Shown one piece after another: positions 43,859-52,737 of a stretch of DNA of 64,000 nucleotides. The stretch lies in the NCBI GenBank assembly GCA_903892565.1, contig CAITIX010000318.1, forward strand, positions 18,935 through 82,934, in the 5' to 3' direction. How positions within the stretch are numbered: position 1 is the stretch's first letter; every line of letters begins with the position of its first letter. Position numbers and translations under genes: made by a program. This stretch comes from an uncultured Acidobacteriia bacterium. GTDB lineage: Bacteria > Acidobacteriota > Terriglobia > Bryobacterales > Bryobacteraceae. The notes below the pieces were generated by a model. The model had not been told where the DNA came from. It was given only the letters and a program-made list of their open reading frames with translations, and searched no databases.

Positions 43859-46126
43859 ATGATTCGTACAATCGCGATGCGTACAATCGCGAAGCTCGGT
43901 TTTGCGTTCATTTTGTGCTCCGCATTGATGTGGGGACAAGCAACCGTTTCTCCCACGCAACTTCCCAACGGCGAACTCGGATTCGCCTACTCGACCACGC
44001 TTGCCGCGACCGGTGGATCGCCGCCCTACACCAACTGGATCATCAGCAACGGAGCACTTCCGCAAGGATTGACGCTGAACGCGTCCACGGGCGTCATCAG
44101 CGGGACGCCGCTCAGTGTGTTTACTTCGAACTTTAGCATCACCGTGCGCGACAGCACGGCGACCACGTCCGCCGCGCAGAATTTCTCTATCGCCATCGGA
44201 TCTCCGATAAAGATTTTGGGACCAAGCTCGTTGCCCGGAAGCGTGCTCGGCAACGCGTATCCTCCTGCCGGCGGCGCAATCGCGTTTTCCTCCACGGGGG
44301 GCTGGCCTCCGCAAACGTGGTCCGCTACGGGATTGCCCCCAGGCATGAACATGACCATTACGGGCCTTTTGTCGGGCACGTCCACCGCGCAGGGAAACTA
44401 CACGCCGCAGTTCACCGTCACCGATTCGATTGGCGCCACGGCCTCGGTCACCCTGCCGATTGCCATCACCACGCTTCCCACGTTGCAGATCACTACAGGC
44501 CAGACGCTGCCCTCGGGAATCGTCGGCACGTTCTACGGGCAGCAACTTCTGGCCGCGAATGGAGTGCAGCCTTACAGTTGGGCGCTCATCTCCGGATCGC
44601 TGCCGCCGGGGATCTCTCTGTCGCGCGTCGGGGAAATTACGGGCACGCCCACCACCACAGGAACATCCACGTTCACGGCGAAAGTCACCGACGCGGCGTC
44701 GAACACGCAGACACAAAGCTACAGCATCACTGTGGGACTCGGCCTGATCGGCTCCATGCCGCACCTGGCTGCCGAAGGCGGTTGGAACACCACGTTCACG
44801 ATCATCAATAAAGGAACGACCTCCGCGCAAACGCAACTGAGCTTGTACGCGAACAGCGGAAATCCTCTGCCGCTGCCGTTGACGTTTCCGCAAACCTTTC
44901 CGCCGCCTCCGGTCGCATTCAATCCGCAGCCTGTGGCAACGACCACGCTCGCCACGAATGCGTCCTGGATCGTGCAGGCTTCCGGACCCGCGAACGTTCC
45001 GTTCGTGGAAGGCTCTGCCGAATTAAACGCGTTCGGAAATCTCGACGGCTTCGCGATCTTCCATTTCGATCCGTCGCAGCAGGAAGCCGTCGTGCCTATG
45101 GAAATACGCAACGCGGCGTCCTATTTGTTGCCGTTTGATAATACCAACGGCGTGCTGACGGGCGTGGCGCTGGAGAACGTTTCCAACGCGCCCGCGAATA
45201 TCCCGGTGATCGTTCGCGACGACGCAGGCAGTTCGTATATTGCGACGACGATCGCGCTACCTGCGTTTGGTCACACGTCGTTTGTCTTATCGACGCAGTA
45301 CCCGTCCACCGGCAACAATCGTGGGACGGTGGAGTTCGATACGCCGGGTTTCGGCGGGAGCAATCCCCAGCAAATCAGTGTGCTCGGGATTCGCTACACC
45401 GGCGGGACGCTGACCACGATCCCGGCGCTTGCCAACGTGGGGAAAACCGGCGGACTCATGGCGCATCTCGCCTCCGGTGCCGGATGGCAGACCACCTTCG
45501 CGCTGGTCAATACAGGCAACACGCCGGCGAATGCAACGCTGAGTTTCTTGGGCGATAACGGAACACCACTGGCGCTGCCGTTGACCGCACTGAGCGGCAT
45601 CAATGCCTCGCCGCTGCCGGGCTTCCCGACATCGTACTCGCAAATCATCGCCCCCAACAGTTCGCTATGGTTGCAAACTTCGGGATCCGCGATCAGTGCG
45701 CTGCTTACGGGATCCGCGCAATTGATCACCTCTGGAAATGTGAGCGGATACGCGATTTTCCGTTACAATTCGAACGGCCAGGAAGCGGTAGTGCCGCTGG
45801 AATCGCGCAATCCCGGATCGTTCCTGATCGCCTTCGACAACACGAACAGCACGGCTACGGGTATCGCGATCAGTTCCGGATCTGCGCAGCCTGTGACGAT
45901 TCCCGTTGTGATTCGCGACGACTCCGGCAAGGTGCTTCCCACGGCGCCGATCCCGCTGGTTGCCAACGGTCACATGTCGTTCATGCTGGCGCAGCAATAT
46001 CCGCAGACCGCGGGCATTCGAGGAACGGTGGAGTTTGCGGTCCCCACGGGCGTGCCAATCAGCGTCCTGGGAATACGCAGCCCTCCGGCGCTCACGTTTA
46101 CGACGTTGCCGGCACTGTCCAAATAA
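43859..46126 (+). CDS. Large exported protein: putative-Ig repeats plus a duplicated beta domain
   Basis: ATG 43859 has GGAG ten bases upstream and gives MIRTIAMRTIAKLGFAFILC, a signal peptide cut near MWGQ; the track start at 43814 falls within the -10 box. Residues about 25-295 are three putative-Ig repeats (GALPQGLTLNASTGVISGTP; LPPGMNMTITGLLSGTS; LPPGISLSRVGEITGTPTTT). Residues about 297-522 and 530-756 are two copies of one domain: HLAAEGGWNTTFTIINKGTT versus HLASGAGWQTTFALVNTGNT, both ending VLGIR-x-TLxAL. Each copy has EAVVPxExRN. Probably a surface or adhesion protein. The He_PIG part is related to the 828-residue protein at 20 kb. Confidence 0.85.
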   Translation: MIRTIAMRTIAKLGFAFILCSALMWGQATVSPTQLPNGELGFAYSTTLAATGGSPPYTNWIISNGALPQGLTLNASTGVISGTPLSVFTSNFSITVRDSTATTSAAQNFSIAIGSPIKILGPSSLPGSVLGNAYPPAGGAIAFSSTGGWPPQTWSATGLPPGMNMTITGLLSGTSTAQGNYTPQFTVTDSIGATASVTLPIAITTLPTLQITTGQTLPSGIVGTFYGQQLLAANGVQPYSWALISGSLPPGISLSRVGEITGTPTTTGTSTFTAKVTDAASNTQTQSYSITVGLGLIGSMPHLAAEGGWNTTFTIINKGTTSAQTQLSLYANSGNPLPLPLTFPQTFPPPPVAFNPQPVATTTLATNASWIVQASGPANVPFVEGSAELNAFGNLDGFAIFHFDPSQQEAVVPMEIRNAASYLLPFDNTNGVLTGVALENVSNAPANIPVIVRDDAGSSYIATTIALPAFGHTSFVLSTQYPSTGNNRGTVEFDTPGFGGSNPQQISVLGIRYTGGTLTTIPALANVGKTGGLMAHLASGAGWQTTFALVNTGNTPANATLSFLGDNGTPLALPLTALSGINASPLPGFPTSYSQIIAPNSSLWLQTSGSAISALLTGSAQLITSGNVSGYAIFRYNSNGQEAVVPLESRNPGSFLIAFDNTNSTATGIAISSGSAQPVTIPVVIRDDSGKVLPTAPIPLVANGHMSFMLAQQYPQTAGIRGTVEFAVPTGVPISVLGIRSPPALTFTTLPALSK

Positions 46127-46161
46127 GACGGCGAAAAGAAGTGCGAACGATCGCGCTTGAA

Positions 46162-46380
46162 CTAGGCCTTGGCGGAAGCTTGCACCGGGTAATGATCCCC
46201 GAGCCACTTCTCGATCTTTTCGCGCTGCGCAGTGACCACCACGCGCTGCCATTTGACAATGCCCGTGCGTTCGCTGTACTCGGCCATTACGTAAGAACCC
46301 TCGTTCAACACCTGGATCGAGCCTTCCGGCTTCGTCCGCTTAAAAGTAAAGGACGGAGGCGCGGTGTGTTCTTTTTTCAT
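46162..46380 (-). CDS. Small protein of unknown function
   Basis: A 72-residue product: MKKEHTAPPSFTFKRTKPEG, then SIQVLNEGSYVMAEYSERTG and IVKWQRVVVTAQREKIEKWL. AGGGG lies three bases before ATG. The middle part reads as three beta strands followed by a short helix, without a signal peptide. I do not recognise a family. It is convergent with the large exported protein gene and divergent from the DEAD-box helicase, with a 187-base gap. Confidence 0.6.
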   Translation of the reverse strand: MKKEHTAPPSFTFKRTKPEGSIQVLNEGSYVMAEYSERTGIVKWQRVVVTAQREKIEKWLGDHYPVQASAKA

Positions 46381-46567
46381 GTACCCCTAGGATAGCAGAT
46401 TTGCCCGGTATTCGCCCAATTCTGCGAAAAACGCGTGAATCGGTACGCGCAGCCCAAAAACAAGCTATACTGGAAATGTAGCGGAAGTTATCGCGCCCTC
46501 CTTGATTGAAAAGCGGATTCGTACTTGTTCCTGCCTGGCTCGCTGATTCCCACAATAAAACCAAGTA

Positions 46568-47917
46568 ATGAAAACCTTTTCCGAGCTTCCCCTGTCCCGT
46601 GTCTTACAGACCAACCTGACCAATAATGCGTTCGTAATTCCGACGCCTGTTCAGGCCCAATCCATCCCCCAACAACTCAACGGCCAAGATCTTGTCATCA
46701 CTGCGCAAACCGGCACCGGAAAAACGCTGGCATTTGTGCTCCCTCTGCTTGAAAAACTTTTGAAAAATCCTCCGGTGTCGGGATCCGGCCCAGCCGCTTT
46801 GATCCTGAGCCCCACGCGCGAGCTCGCGATTCAGATTAGCGAATGCTTCGCGAAGCTGGCCGTTGGCACAGGCATCCGTGCAGCGGTTGTCGTGGGCGGC
46901 ATGAACGAGAACGCGCAGCTCAACTCCATTCGCAAGGGCGCACAAGTGATCGTCGCCACGCCCGGACGGCTCAACGATTTTCTGGATCGGAAGGTCGTGA
47001 AGTTGAGCGGCACGCACCATTTAGTATTTGACGAAGCCGACCGCATGCTCGACATGGGTTTTCTGCCCACCATCAAGCGGATTCTGGGCGAACTGCCTGC
47101 GGGCCGCCAAACCGTGTTCTGCTCGGCGACCATCGAAACGTCCGTCGCGCACCTGATTCATAAACATCTGAAGAACCCGGTCCGCGTGGCGATTGGCTCC
47201 ACGACGAAGCCGGCCGAACACATCGAGCTTCACGTTTACGAAGTGGATCAGGACCGCAAACTCGGCTTGCTCGAAAAAATGTTGCGGGACGCCGAGGGAT
47301 CTTTCCTCGTGTTCGCGCGCACCAAGCACGGCGCCGATCGCCTGGCGAAGAAACTCGCGCGCAGCGGATCGAAGGCCATCGCGATTCACGGAAATCGAAC
47401 GCAATCGCAGCGCAACCAAGCGCTCAAGGGATTCCAGGACGGCAACTATCGCGTGCTGGTCGCGACAGACGTTGCGGCACGCGGCGTTCACGTCGAGGGC
47501 ATCGCTCACGTCGTCAACTACGATCTTCCGCAGGTCCCCGAGGATTTCATCCATCGCGTGGGTCGCACGGGACGCGCAGGACAACGCGGAACGGCGTCCA
47601 CGTTTAGTACGCGTGAGGAACGCAACGAGATTCGCAAGATCGAGAAGCTACTGGATCTTCGCTTGACGCAGCAACCGGTGCCTGCGGGCCTGGAACGCGA
47701 GTCGAAATCCGCCAACGCCGCTCTTCCTCCGATGCACGCTTCGCGCGAACCGCGCGGCCGCCACGAACAAGGCTTCGGCAGCAAATCTTCCGGCCCCAAG
47801 GGCTTCGGAACGAAAAGCTCGGGGGCCAAGAGCGGTCCGCCGAAACGTTTCGGAAGCAAGAGTTTTGGTCCGAAAGGCAGCGGCCCCAGGACGGCTGGCC
47901 GCCGCCGCGCCAATTAG
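46568..47917 (+). CDS. DEAD-box RNA helicase, RhlE type
   Basis: A 449-residue helicase with Q motif (FVIPTPVQAQSIPQQL), motif I AQTGTGKTLAFVLPL, PTRELAIQ, motif II VFDEADRMLDMGFLP, motif III SATIE, motif IV FVFART-like VFARTKHGADRLAKKL, motif V ATDVAARGVHVEGIAHVVNY and motif VI HRVGRTGRAG. The last 75 residues are a basic tail of repeated GFGSKSSGPK-like units that should bind RNA nonspecifically. It unwinds RNA in ribosome assembly, decay or cold adaptation. The 5' leader is about 95 bases if the TATACT at 46466-46471 is its -10 box, in keeping with post-transcriptional control. Confidence 0.94.
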   Translation: MKTFSELPLSRVLQTNLTNNAFVIPTPVQAQSIPQQLNGQDLVITAQTGTGKTLAFVLPLLEKLLKNPPVSGSGPAALILSPTRELAIQISECFAKLAVGTGIRAAVVVGGMNENAQLNSIRKGAQVIVATPGRLNDFLDRKVVKLSGTHHLVFDEADRMLDMGFLPTIKRILGELPAGRQTVFCSATIETSVAHLIHKHLKNPVRVAIGSTTKPAEHIELHVYEVDQDRKLGLLEKMLRDAEGSFLVFARTKHGADRLAKKLARSGSKAIAIHGNRTQSQRNQALKGFQDGNYRVLVATDVAARGVHVEGIAHVVNYDLPQVPEDFIHRVGRTGRAGQRGTASTFSTREERNEIRKIEKLLDLRLTQQPVPAGLERESKSANAALPPMHASREPRGRHEQGFGSKSSGPKGFGTKSSGAKSGPPKRFGSKSFGPKGSGPRTAGRRRAN

Positions 47918-48031
47918 TTCTCCGAGTAAAAAACTTTTTTCAAGTAGTCTTCCCCGTGTCCGGGTGCTTGCGCCCGGATGCGACGGACCGGATCCGAAAC
48001 GAAAGACTTGCTTGCATCCAGCATCATCGAA

Positions 48032-48060
48032 TTGTAATCTTATCGTCACGGCTATGTAAT
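48032..48060 (+). promoter_or_regulatory. Candidate sigma-70 promoter of the TPR gene
   Basis: TTGTAA (48032-48037), a 17-base spacer, and TGTAAT (48055-48060), 40 bases before the start codon at 48101. Confidence 0.45.
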
Positions 48061-48100
48061 TCTTTTTGGTGCGGCTGCCGAAAAGAAAACCGGAGGACGC

Positions 48101-48700
48101 ATGAGAAGCGCAATTTCGTGGCTCCCTTTCATCCAGCGATCACTCGTTGCGGTAGCTGTCAGTGCAATTTTTGTGACGCCGCCGCTCTGGGCGCAGTTGT
48201 CTGCGTCCACGAATCGCACCGGCTCGATTGCTGACGATTTGCATGCCGAGGCCCTGGCCAGTCAGCGGGACGGTCAGCCGGCCAGAACTCGCCATCCGCA
48301 GGGGCTGGTTTCTTCTGACACTCTCCGTCATCCGGTGAGCGATCGGGTCCGCAAGCTGTTGCGCCGCGCGCTCGATGCGATGAATATAGGCAAGCACGAA
48401 GAGGCCATTGGGCAGCTCCAGGAAACGTTGTCGAGATATCCCAATTCCGCCCCGTATGTTCATAGTTTCCTGGGCGTAGAGTACATCAAGACTCGCCACT
48501 TCCATGAAGCGGCGAACTCATTTGAACAGGCCGCGGTGTATTTTCCGCACGACGCGACCACGCACTACAACTTCGGCGTATCGCTCGTATTGGTCGGGGA
48601 TCTCGACCGCGCGGAGCAGGAAGCACGCCGCGCGCTAGAGCTCGATCCGAAGATTCAGCCCGCGCAAGAGCTGCTACATATCTTGCACCAATCCCAGTAG
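48101..48700 (+). CDS. Exported TPR-repeat protein
   Basis: The 199-residue product has an N-terminal export signal (MRSAISWLPFIQRSLVAVAV ... PPLWAQ). Residues about 85-190 form three TPRs: LLRRALDAMNIGKHEEAIGQ, FLGVEYIKTRHFHEAANSFE and YNFGVSLVLVGDLDRAEQEA, with the usual small and aromatic positions. It probably scaffolds an envelope complex; the partner is not evident from neighbours. A basic stretch (RDGQPARTRHPQ) links signal and repeats. A GGAGG-like run (CCGGAGGACGC) precedes the ATG. Confidence 0.82.
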   Translation: MRSAISWLPFIQRSLVAVAVSAIFVTPPLWAQLSASTNRTGSIADDLHAEALASQRDGQPARTRHPQGLVSSDTLRHPVSDRVRKLLRRALDAMNIGKHEEAIGQLQETLSRYPNSAPYVHSFLGVEYIKTRHFHEAANSFEQAAVYFPHDATTHYNFGVSLVLVGDLDRAEQEARRALELDPKIQPAQELLHILHQSQ

Positions 48701-48804
48701 CGCCCGCGACGCAGGGCTTGGTCGAGGCCTGATATTGCCTCCGTTGTTATGGGATTGCAGAGATTCTCGGCTTACCTCAGCGCCTAGCGATCCCTCAGCT
48801 TGAC

Positions 48805-49902
48805 ATGAGCCTGCCGGTTGGAAATAATCGGCAGGCCATGGATATTTCAAAGGACACATCGAAACTTATGTCGCCCACCCGCCGCGATTTGCTGGCGGGA
48901 TTGGCTGCGCTCGGCGCGGGTGCGGCGCTCTCTCGCGGACGCCTGACGGCGCAAACACCGGGAGGAACAACGCGGCGCATCGATGTCCACCATCACTTTG
49001 CGAACCCCGAGCTCATCAAGCTCATGGCCGATAAGAAAACGGCCGGCTGGAACACGTGGACGCCTTACTCCCCGGCCAAGGCCGTCGAGGACATGGACAA
49101 GGGCGGGGTGCAAGCGTCGATGCTTTCGATCACCACTCCGGGTATTTGGTTTGGAGCCGCGGACGAAACCAAGCGTCTGGCGCGTGAGCTCAACGAATAC
49201 GGCGCTAAGATATGCCGCGATTATCCAGGACGCTTCGGCTTGTTCGCCGTGCTCCCTTTGCCGAACGCGACCAACGCGCTGAAGGAAATCGAATACGCGT
49301 TTGACGTGCTGAAGGCCGATGGCGTGGGCTTGCTTAGCAGCTATGCCGATAAGTGGCACGGCGACGCGGCCTTTGCGGAAGTCTTTCGCGAGCTGAATCG
49401 CCGCAGGGCGATCGTCTACACGCACGCGCAGGTGGCCGATTGCTGCCAAAGCCTGGTCACGGGTATCAGCGATACGACGATCGAATACAACACAGACACG
49501 GCGCGGACCATCATCAGCTTGATCGACAGCGGCCGCGCGGCGGAAACTCCCGACATCAAATACATCTGGTCGCATGCCGGCGGAACGATCCTGGCGCTGC
49601 CGGGACGTTTTCTGGGCCAGCAGGCCACGCGCGCGAATCTCGCTAAACAGGCCGATCCGAAATCAAAGCTTGGACAATTGCGCCGCTTCTACTACGATAC
49701 GGCGGGGGCGACGAATCCGATCCAAATGACGGCATTGAAAACGCTGGTGGGCACCTCGCAGATCATGTTCGGCACGGATTTCCCCTTTGGGCGGAGCGCC
49801 AACATCGCCGCCGGCCTGGAGGAATCCGGCACGCTGAATGAGGCTGAGATGAAGGCAGTGAATCGCGAGAACGCGGTGAAGATCCTGCCCAAGTGGGCGT
49901 AG
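48805..49902 (+). CDS. Exported amidohydrolase-family (ACMSD-like) metalloenzyme
   Basis: The 365-residue product has a Tat-like signal (TRRDLLAGLAALGAGAALSR). Catalytic features of the amidohydrolase-2 family: metal-binding RIDVHHHFANP (HxH), central AVLPLPNATNALKEIEYAFD, VYTHAQVADCC, IWSHAGGTILALPGR with the second His, and GTDFPFG with the catalytic Asp. These are the marks of ACMSD/gamma-resorcylate decarboxylase relatives, so a C-C lyase or hydrolase on a small aromatic acid is likely. Start is uncertain: ATG 48805, 48838 and 48868 are all in frame and the last just precedes the Tat motif. Confidence 0.85.
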   Translation: MSLPVGNNRQAMDISKDTSKLMSPTRRDLLAGLAALGAGAALSRGRLTAQTPGGTTRRIDVHHHFANPELIKLMADKKTAGWNTWTPYSPAKAVEDMDKGGVQASMLSITTPGIWFGAADETKRLARELNEYGAKICRDYPGRFGLFAVLPLPNATNALKEIEYAFDVLKADGVGLLSSYADKWHGDAAFAEVFRELNRRRAIVYTHAQVADCCQSLVTGISDTTIEYNTDTARTIISLIDSGRAAETPDIKYIWSHAGGTILALPGRFLGQQATRANLAKQADPKSKLGQLRRFYYDTAGATNPIQMTALKTLVGTSQIMFGTDFPFGRSANIAAGLEESGTLNEAEMKAVNRENAVKILPKWA

Positions 49903-49935
49903 GGATCAGGATCGCTAACGGCTCGTCCGAGCAAT

Positions 49936-50022
49936 GGTAGAACCCCGCGCGTAAGTGCGGGGATACATTTGCGGGTGCGTAAATCATAGATGTATCCCCG
50001 GGCTCATGCCCGGGGTTCTACC
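49936..50022. repeat. Palindromic multi-hairpin intergenic element (about 87 bases)
   Basis: GGTAGAACCCCG (49936) and CGGGGTTCTACC (ending 50022) form a 12-bp outer stem. Inside, CGGGGATACAT and ATGTATCCCCG form an 11-bp stem, and CCCCGGGC/GCCCGGGG an 8-bp hairpin; CCCCGC/GCGGGG is a competing hairpin on the left arm. Same design as the element at 43656 but different sequence. Located between the amidohydrolase and the convergent metallo-hydrolase. Confidence 0.8.
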
Positions 50023-50040
50023 CACAGATGGACAGCGTTA

Positions 50041-50080
50041 AAAGCAAAGGGCACGTCCCGCGATCGCGAGAGCGTGCCCG
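50041..50080 (-). terminator. Intrinsic terminator of the metallo-beta-lactamase-fold gene
   Basis: On the minus strand GGGCACG pairs with CGTGCCC around a CGCGATCGCG-containing loop and is followed by TTTGCTTTT. It starts 26 bases after the stop codon at 50106. Confidence 0.7.
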
Positions 50081-50105
50081 ATTCTTCAACGTAAGAACTG
50101 ACGGG

Positions 50106-51014
50106 CTACTTGCCCGCTTTGATTTCCTGATACACCTGACCGATAAAGCGGTCACGCGTCATTCCGACTTCCAGAACCTTGGCATCCAGATCGGCCGTGG
50201 GCTTCGCGGCGATCACTTCGTCCTGGCTCTTGCCTTCGGAGATCAGCTTCATCACGCGATTTTTCACCGTCAGCAAAATATCGCGATGCGCGATCACGGC
50301 ATCGCGGCCTACGGTGGCGCCGTGGCCCGGGATGATCTTCGTGTTCGGACCCGCCAGGCCAATCACCATTGCGAGTCCATCGAGCATGCCGTTCATGTTG
50401 CCGCCGTTGCCGCGGTCGATGTTCGGATACTGCACGGAGCGGTAAAAATCGCCCGTCATGATTACGTCGTTGTTGGGGAACACCACCAGCGTGTCGCCAT
50501 CGGTGTGCGCGGCCTTGACCGGCAGCAGGCGGATGTCTTCGCCGTTCATGTGCATGGTCACCGGAGCATCATAGGTGATCATCGGCAGGCCCACGGAGGG
50601 CATCGCGGGAGTCGGTTGGCCGTTGGCGCCTGGATTCGGATAGGCCAAACGATAGCGCAGGTTTTCGCGCGCCAGAATCGTCACGCCCATTTTGCCGAAG
50701 TTTTCGTCGCCACCGGTGTGATCGCCATGCACGTGCGTGTTGACCATGAAGCGGATCGGCTTATCGCTGATCTTCTTGATCGCAGCGGCGAGCTTGTCGC
50801 TCAAGGGAGCGAACTGGCTATCCACCATGAACACGCCGTCGGGGCCCACCAGGACGCCGACCATCCCGCCCGAGCCTTCGAGCGTGTAGAAATTGTTCGT
50901 GACCTTCGTGGTTTTGATCTCCACCTTGCTGAGATCGCCCTGTGCGCTTGCCGTGAGGGCTGCCATCGCCATCGCTGCGGCTAAAAACGTCGTTCGAATT
51001 GCCAGTTTTGCCAT
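50106..51014 (-). CDS. Exported metallo-beta-lactamase-fold hydrolase
   Basis: A 302-residue product with signal peptide (MAKLAIRTTFLAAAMAMAAL, cut after ASA or near it). All metal ligands are present: NTHVHGDHTGGDENF (HxHxDH), AHTDGDTLVVFPNNDVIMTG (third His and bridging Asp) and IIPGHG. The family hydrolyses esters, thioesters or lactams with two Zn; a specific substrate is not indicated. It is a close structural relative of the C-terminal half of the 618-residue protein at 62-64 kb, but keeps the complete metal site. The product ends with a helical tail (FIGQVYQEIKAGK). Confidence 0.88.
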   Translation of the reverse strand: MAKLAIRTTFLAAAMAMAALTASAQGDLSKVEIKTTKVTNNFYTLEGSGGMVGVLVGPDGVFMVDSQFAPLSDKLAAAIKKISDKPIRFMVNTHVHGDHTGGDENFGKMGVTILARENLRYRLAYPNPGANGQPTPAMPSVGLPMITYDAPVTMHMNGEDIRLLPVKAAHTDGDTLVVFPNNDVIMTGDFYRSVQYPNIDRGNGGNMNGMLDGLAMVIGLAGPNTKIIPGHGATVGRDAVIAHRDILLTVKNRVMKLISEGKSQDEVIAAKPTADLDAKVLEVGMTRDRFIGQVYQEIKAGK

Positions 51015-51168
51015 ATTCGTAGTTGCTCCTTGTAAGGAATGATCGCCCTTCAGAATAACAGACGCATGAATGTCGAAAGCCCCGCTGGTCCACGTCCCGC
51101 AGTTCGCGTATCATTACGAGAGCTAGATCTCCGGAACGAAAGCTCTATTTCCAGAGGAACAACTGCTT

Positions 51169-52707
51169 ATGATGAAACGTCGTTCGATTGCCGCTGCCCT
51201 GTTCGCGCTCGCCGCTGTCTTTATTTACGAGCAGCCCGCGATGGCCGCCACCTGTGAGAGCCTCGCGTCTCTCACCTTGCCGAATACGAAAATTACTTCC
51301 GCTCAGACCGTCAGCGGCGGATCCTTCACCGCGCCCGGCACGACGAACCCGATGGGCAATCTGCCGGCCTTCTGCCGCGTCATGGCGACGCTCACGCCTT
51401 CGAGCGATTCCGATATTCGCATGGAGCTGTGGCTCCCCATGGAAGGCTGGAATCAAAAGTTTCAAGGCGTCGGCAATGGAGGCTGGGCGGGCAGCATCAC
51501 TTACGGAGCGCTTGCGACGGCGTTGCGGCGCGGCTATGCGACGGCATCGACGGACACGGGCCATCAGGCTCCTGTGACCAGCGCGGAATGGGCGCTGGGG
51601 CATCCGGAAAAGGTGGTGGACTACGCGTGGCGCAGCGAGCACGAAATGACCGTGCAATCGAAAGCCATCCTCAAAGCGTTTTACGGCATGGCGCAGAAAT
51701 ATTCCTATTGGACCGGATGCTCCGGCGGAGGCAAGCAGGGCTTGGCCGAAGCGCAGCGCTTCCCGGACGATTACGACGGCATCGTTTCCGGTGCGTCCGC
51801 CTACGATCTGGTTCCGCTGCACGCCGCCTGGATCCGCCTGGCGCAGGTCGCACACAAGACCGAAGCCAGCTACATTCCGCCGGAGAAATATTCGTTGATC
51901 CACAACGCCGTGCTCGAAGCGTGCGATGCCGCGGACGGCGCGAAAGACGGGCTGCTGGAGAATCCTCTGAAGTGCAAGTTCGATCCCAAGGTGCTGGCTT
52001 GTAAGGGAGCCGATGGTCCCAACTGCCTGACTGGTCCGCAGGTGGACGCGGCGATCGCCATCTGGTCTCCCACGAAGAATTCGAAAACGCAGAAGGTGAT
52101 CATGCCGCCGCTGCTCGCGGGCAGTGAGAACGCCTGGGGCACGCTGGCCGGGCCGCTGACGGATAACCAGCCCGCGAGCCGCGAAAGCTCGGTCGCGATC
52201 AATACCTACAAATACTGGATCTTCAAAGACGCCAAGTGGGATTACAAGTCGCTCAACTACGATAAAGACCTCGCGTTTGCGTACAAGGCCGACAACGGAT
52301 TGAATGCGACGAACGATCCCAACCTGAAGCCGTTCTTCGCGCGCAAGGGCAAGCTGCTCATGTATCACGGCTGGGCGGATCAGATCGTGCCTCCGCAGCA
52401 CAGCATTGAATACGTGGCAGCGGTGCAGAAGAAGACGGGCGCGGCGGCGGCCGATTCGCTGCGCTTGTTCATGGTCCCCGGCATGGAGCATTGCGGCGGC
52501 GGCGTGGGTCCCAACCAGTTCGATTACGTCACGGCGATGGAGCAGTGGGTGGAGCAGGGTAAAGCTCCCACGGAAATGATCGCGACGCATATGACCGCGG
52601 GCAAGGCCGACCGCACGCGTCCGCTGTGCGCGTATCCGCAGCAGGCGAAGTACAAGGGCTCGGGGAGCATCGACGAGGCGGCAAACTTTAGCTGCGTGGC
52701 GCAATAG
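51169..52707 (+). CDS. Tannase/feruloyl esterase family protein
   Basis: A 512-residue exported esterase: signal peptide MMKRRSIAAALFALAAVFIY up to AMA, then CESLASLTLPNTKITSAQTV. Catalytic serine in YWTGCSGGGKQGLAEAQRFP, Asp in MYHGWADQIVPPQHSIEY, His in VPGMEHCGGGVGPNQFDYV. The Cys next to Ser (CS) and after His (HC) fit the CS-D-HC motif of tannases, in which a disulphide brings the triad together. It splits galloyl or feruloyl esters from plant polyphenols or cell wall. Divergent from the metallo-hydrolase, consistent with plant-litter degradation. Confidence 0.92.
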   Translation: MMKRRSIAAALFALAAVFIYEQPAMAATCESLASLTLPNTKITSAQTVSGGSFTAPGTTNPMGNLPAFCRVMATLTPSSDSDIRMELWLPMEGWNQKFQGVGNGGWAGSITYGALATALRRGYATASTDTGHQAPVTSAEWALGHPEKVVDYAWRSEHEMTVQSKAILKAFYGMAQKYSYWTGCSGGGKQGLAEAQRFPDDYDGIVSGASAYDLVPLHAAWIRLAQVAHKTEASYIPPEKYSLIHNAVLEACDAADGAKDGLLENPLKCKFDPKVLACKGADGPNCLTGPQVDAAIAIWSPTKNSKTQKVIMPPLLAGSENAWGTLAGPLTDNQPASRESSVAINTYKYWIFKDAKWDYKSLNYDKDLAFAYKADNGLNATNDPNLKPFFARKGKLLMYHGWADQIVPPQHSIEYVAAVQKKTGAAAADSLRLFMVPGMEHCGGGVGPNQFDYVTAMEQWVEQGKAPTEMIATHMTAGKADRTRPLCAYPQQAKYKGSGSIDEAANFSCVAQ

Positions 52708-52737
52708 TCGGCGCGCTGTTAGCGGAGGAATATTGAT

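Noticed and set aside
47941-47990. Terminator after the DEAD-box gene
   Set aside because: AAAAAACTTTTTT and TCCGGG/CCCGGA hairpins exist, but neither is followed by a T-run in the proper place.
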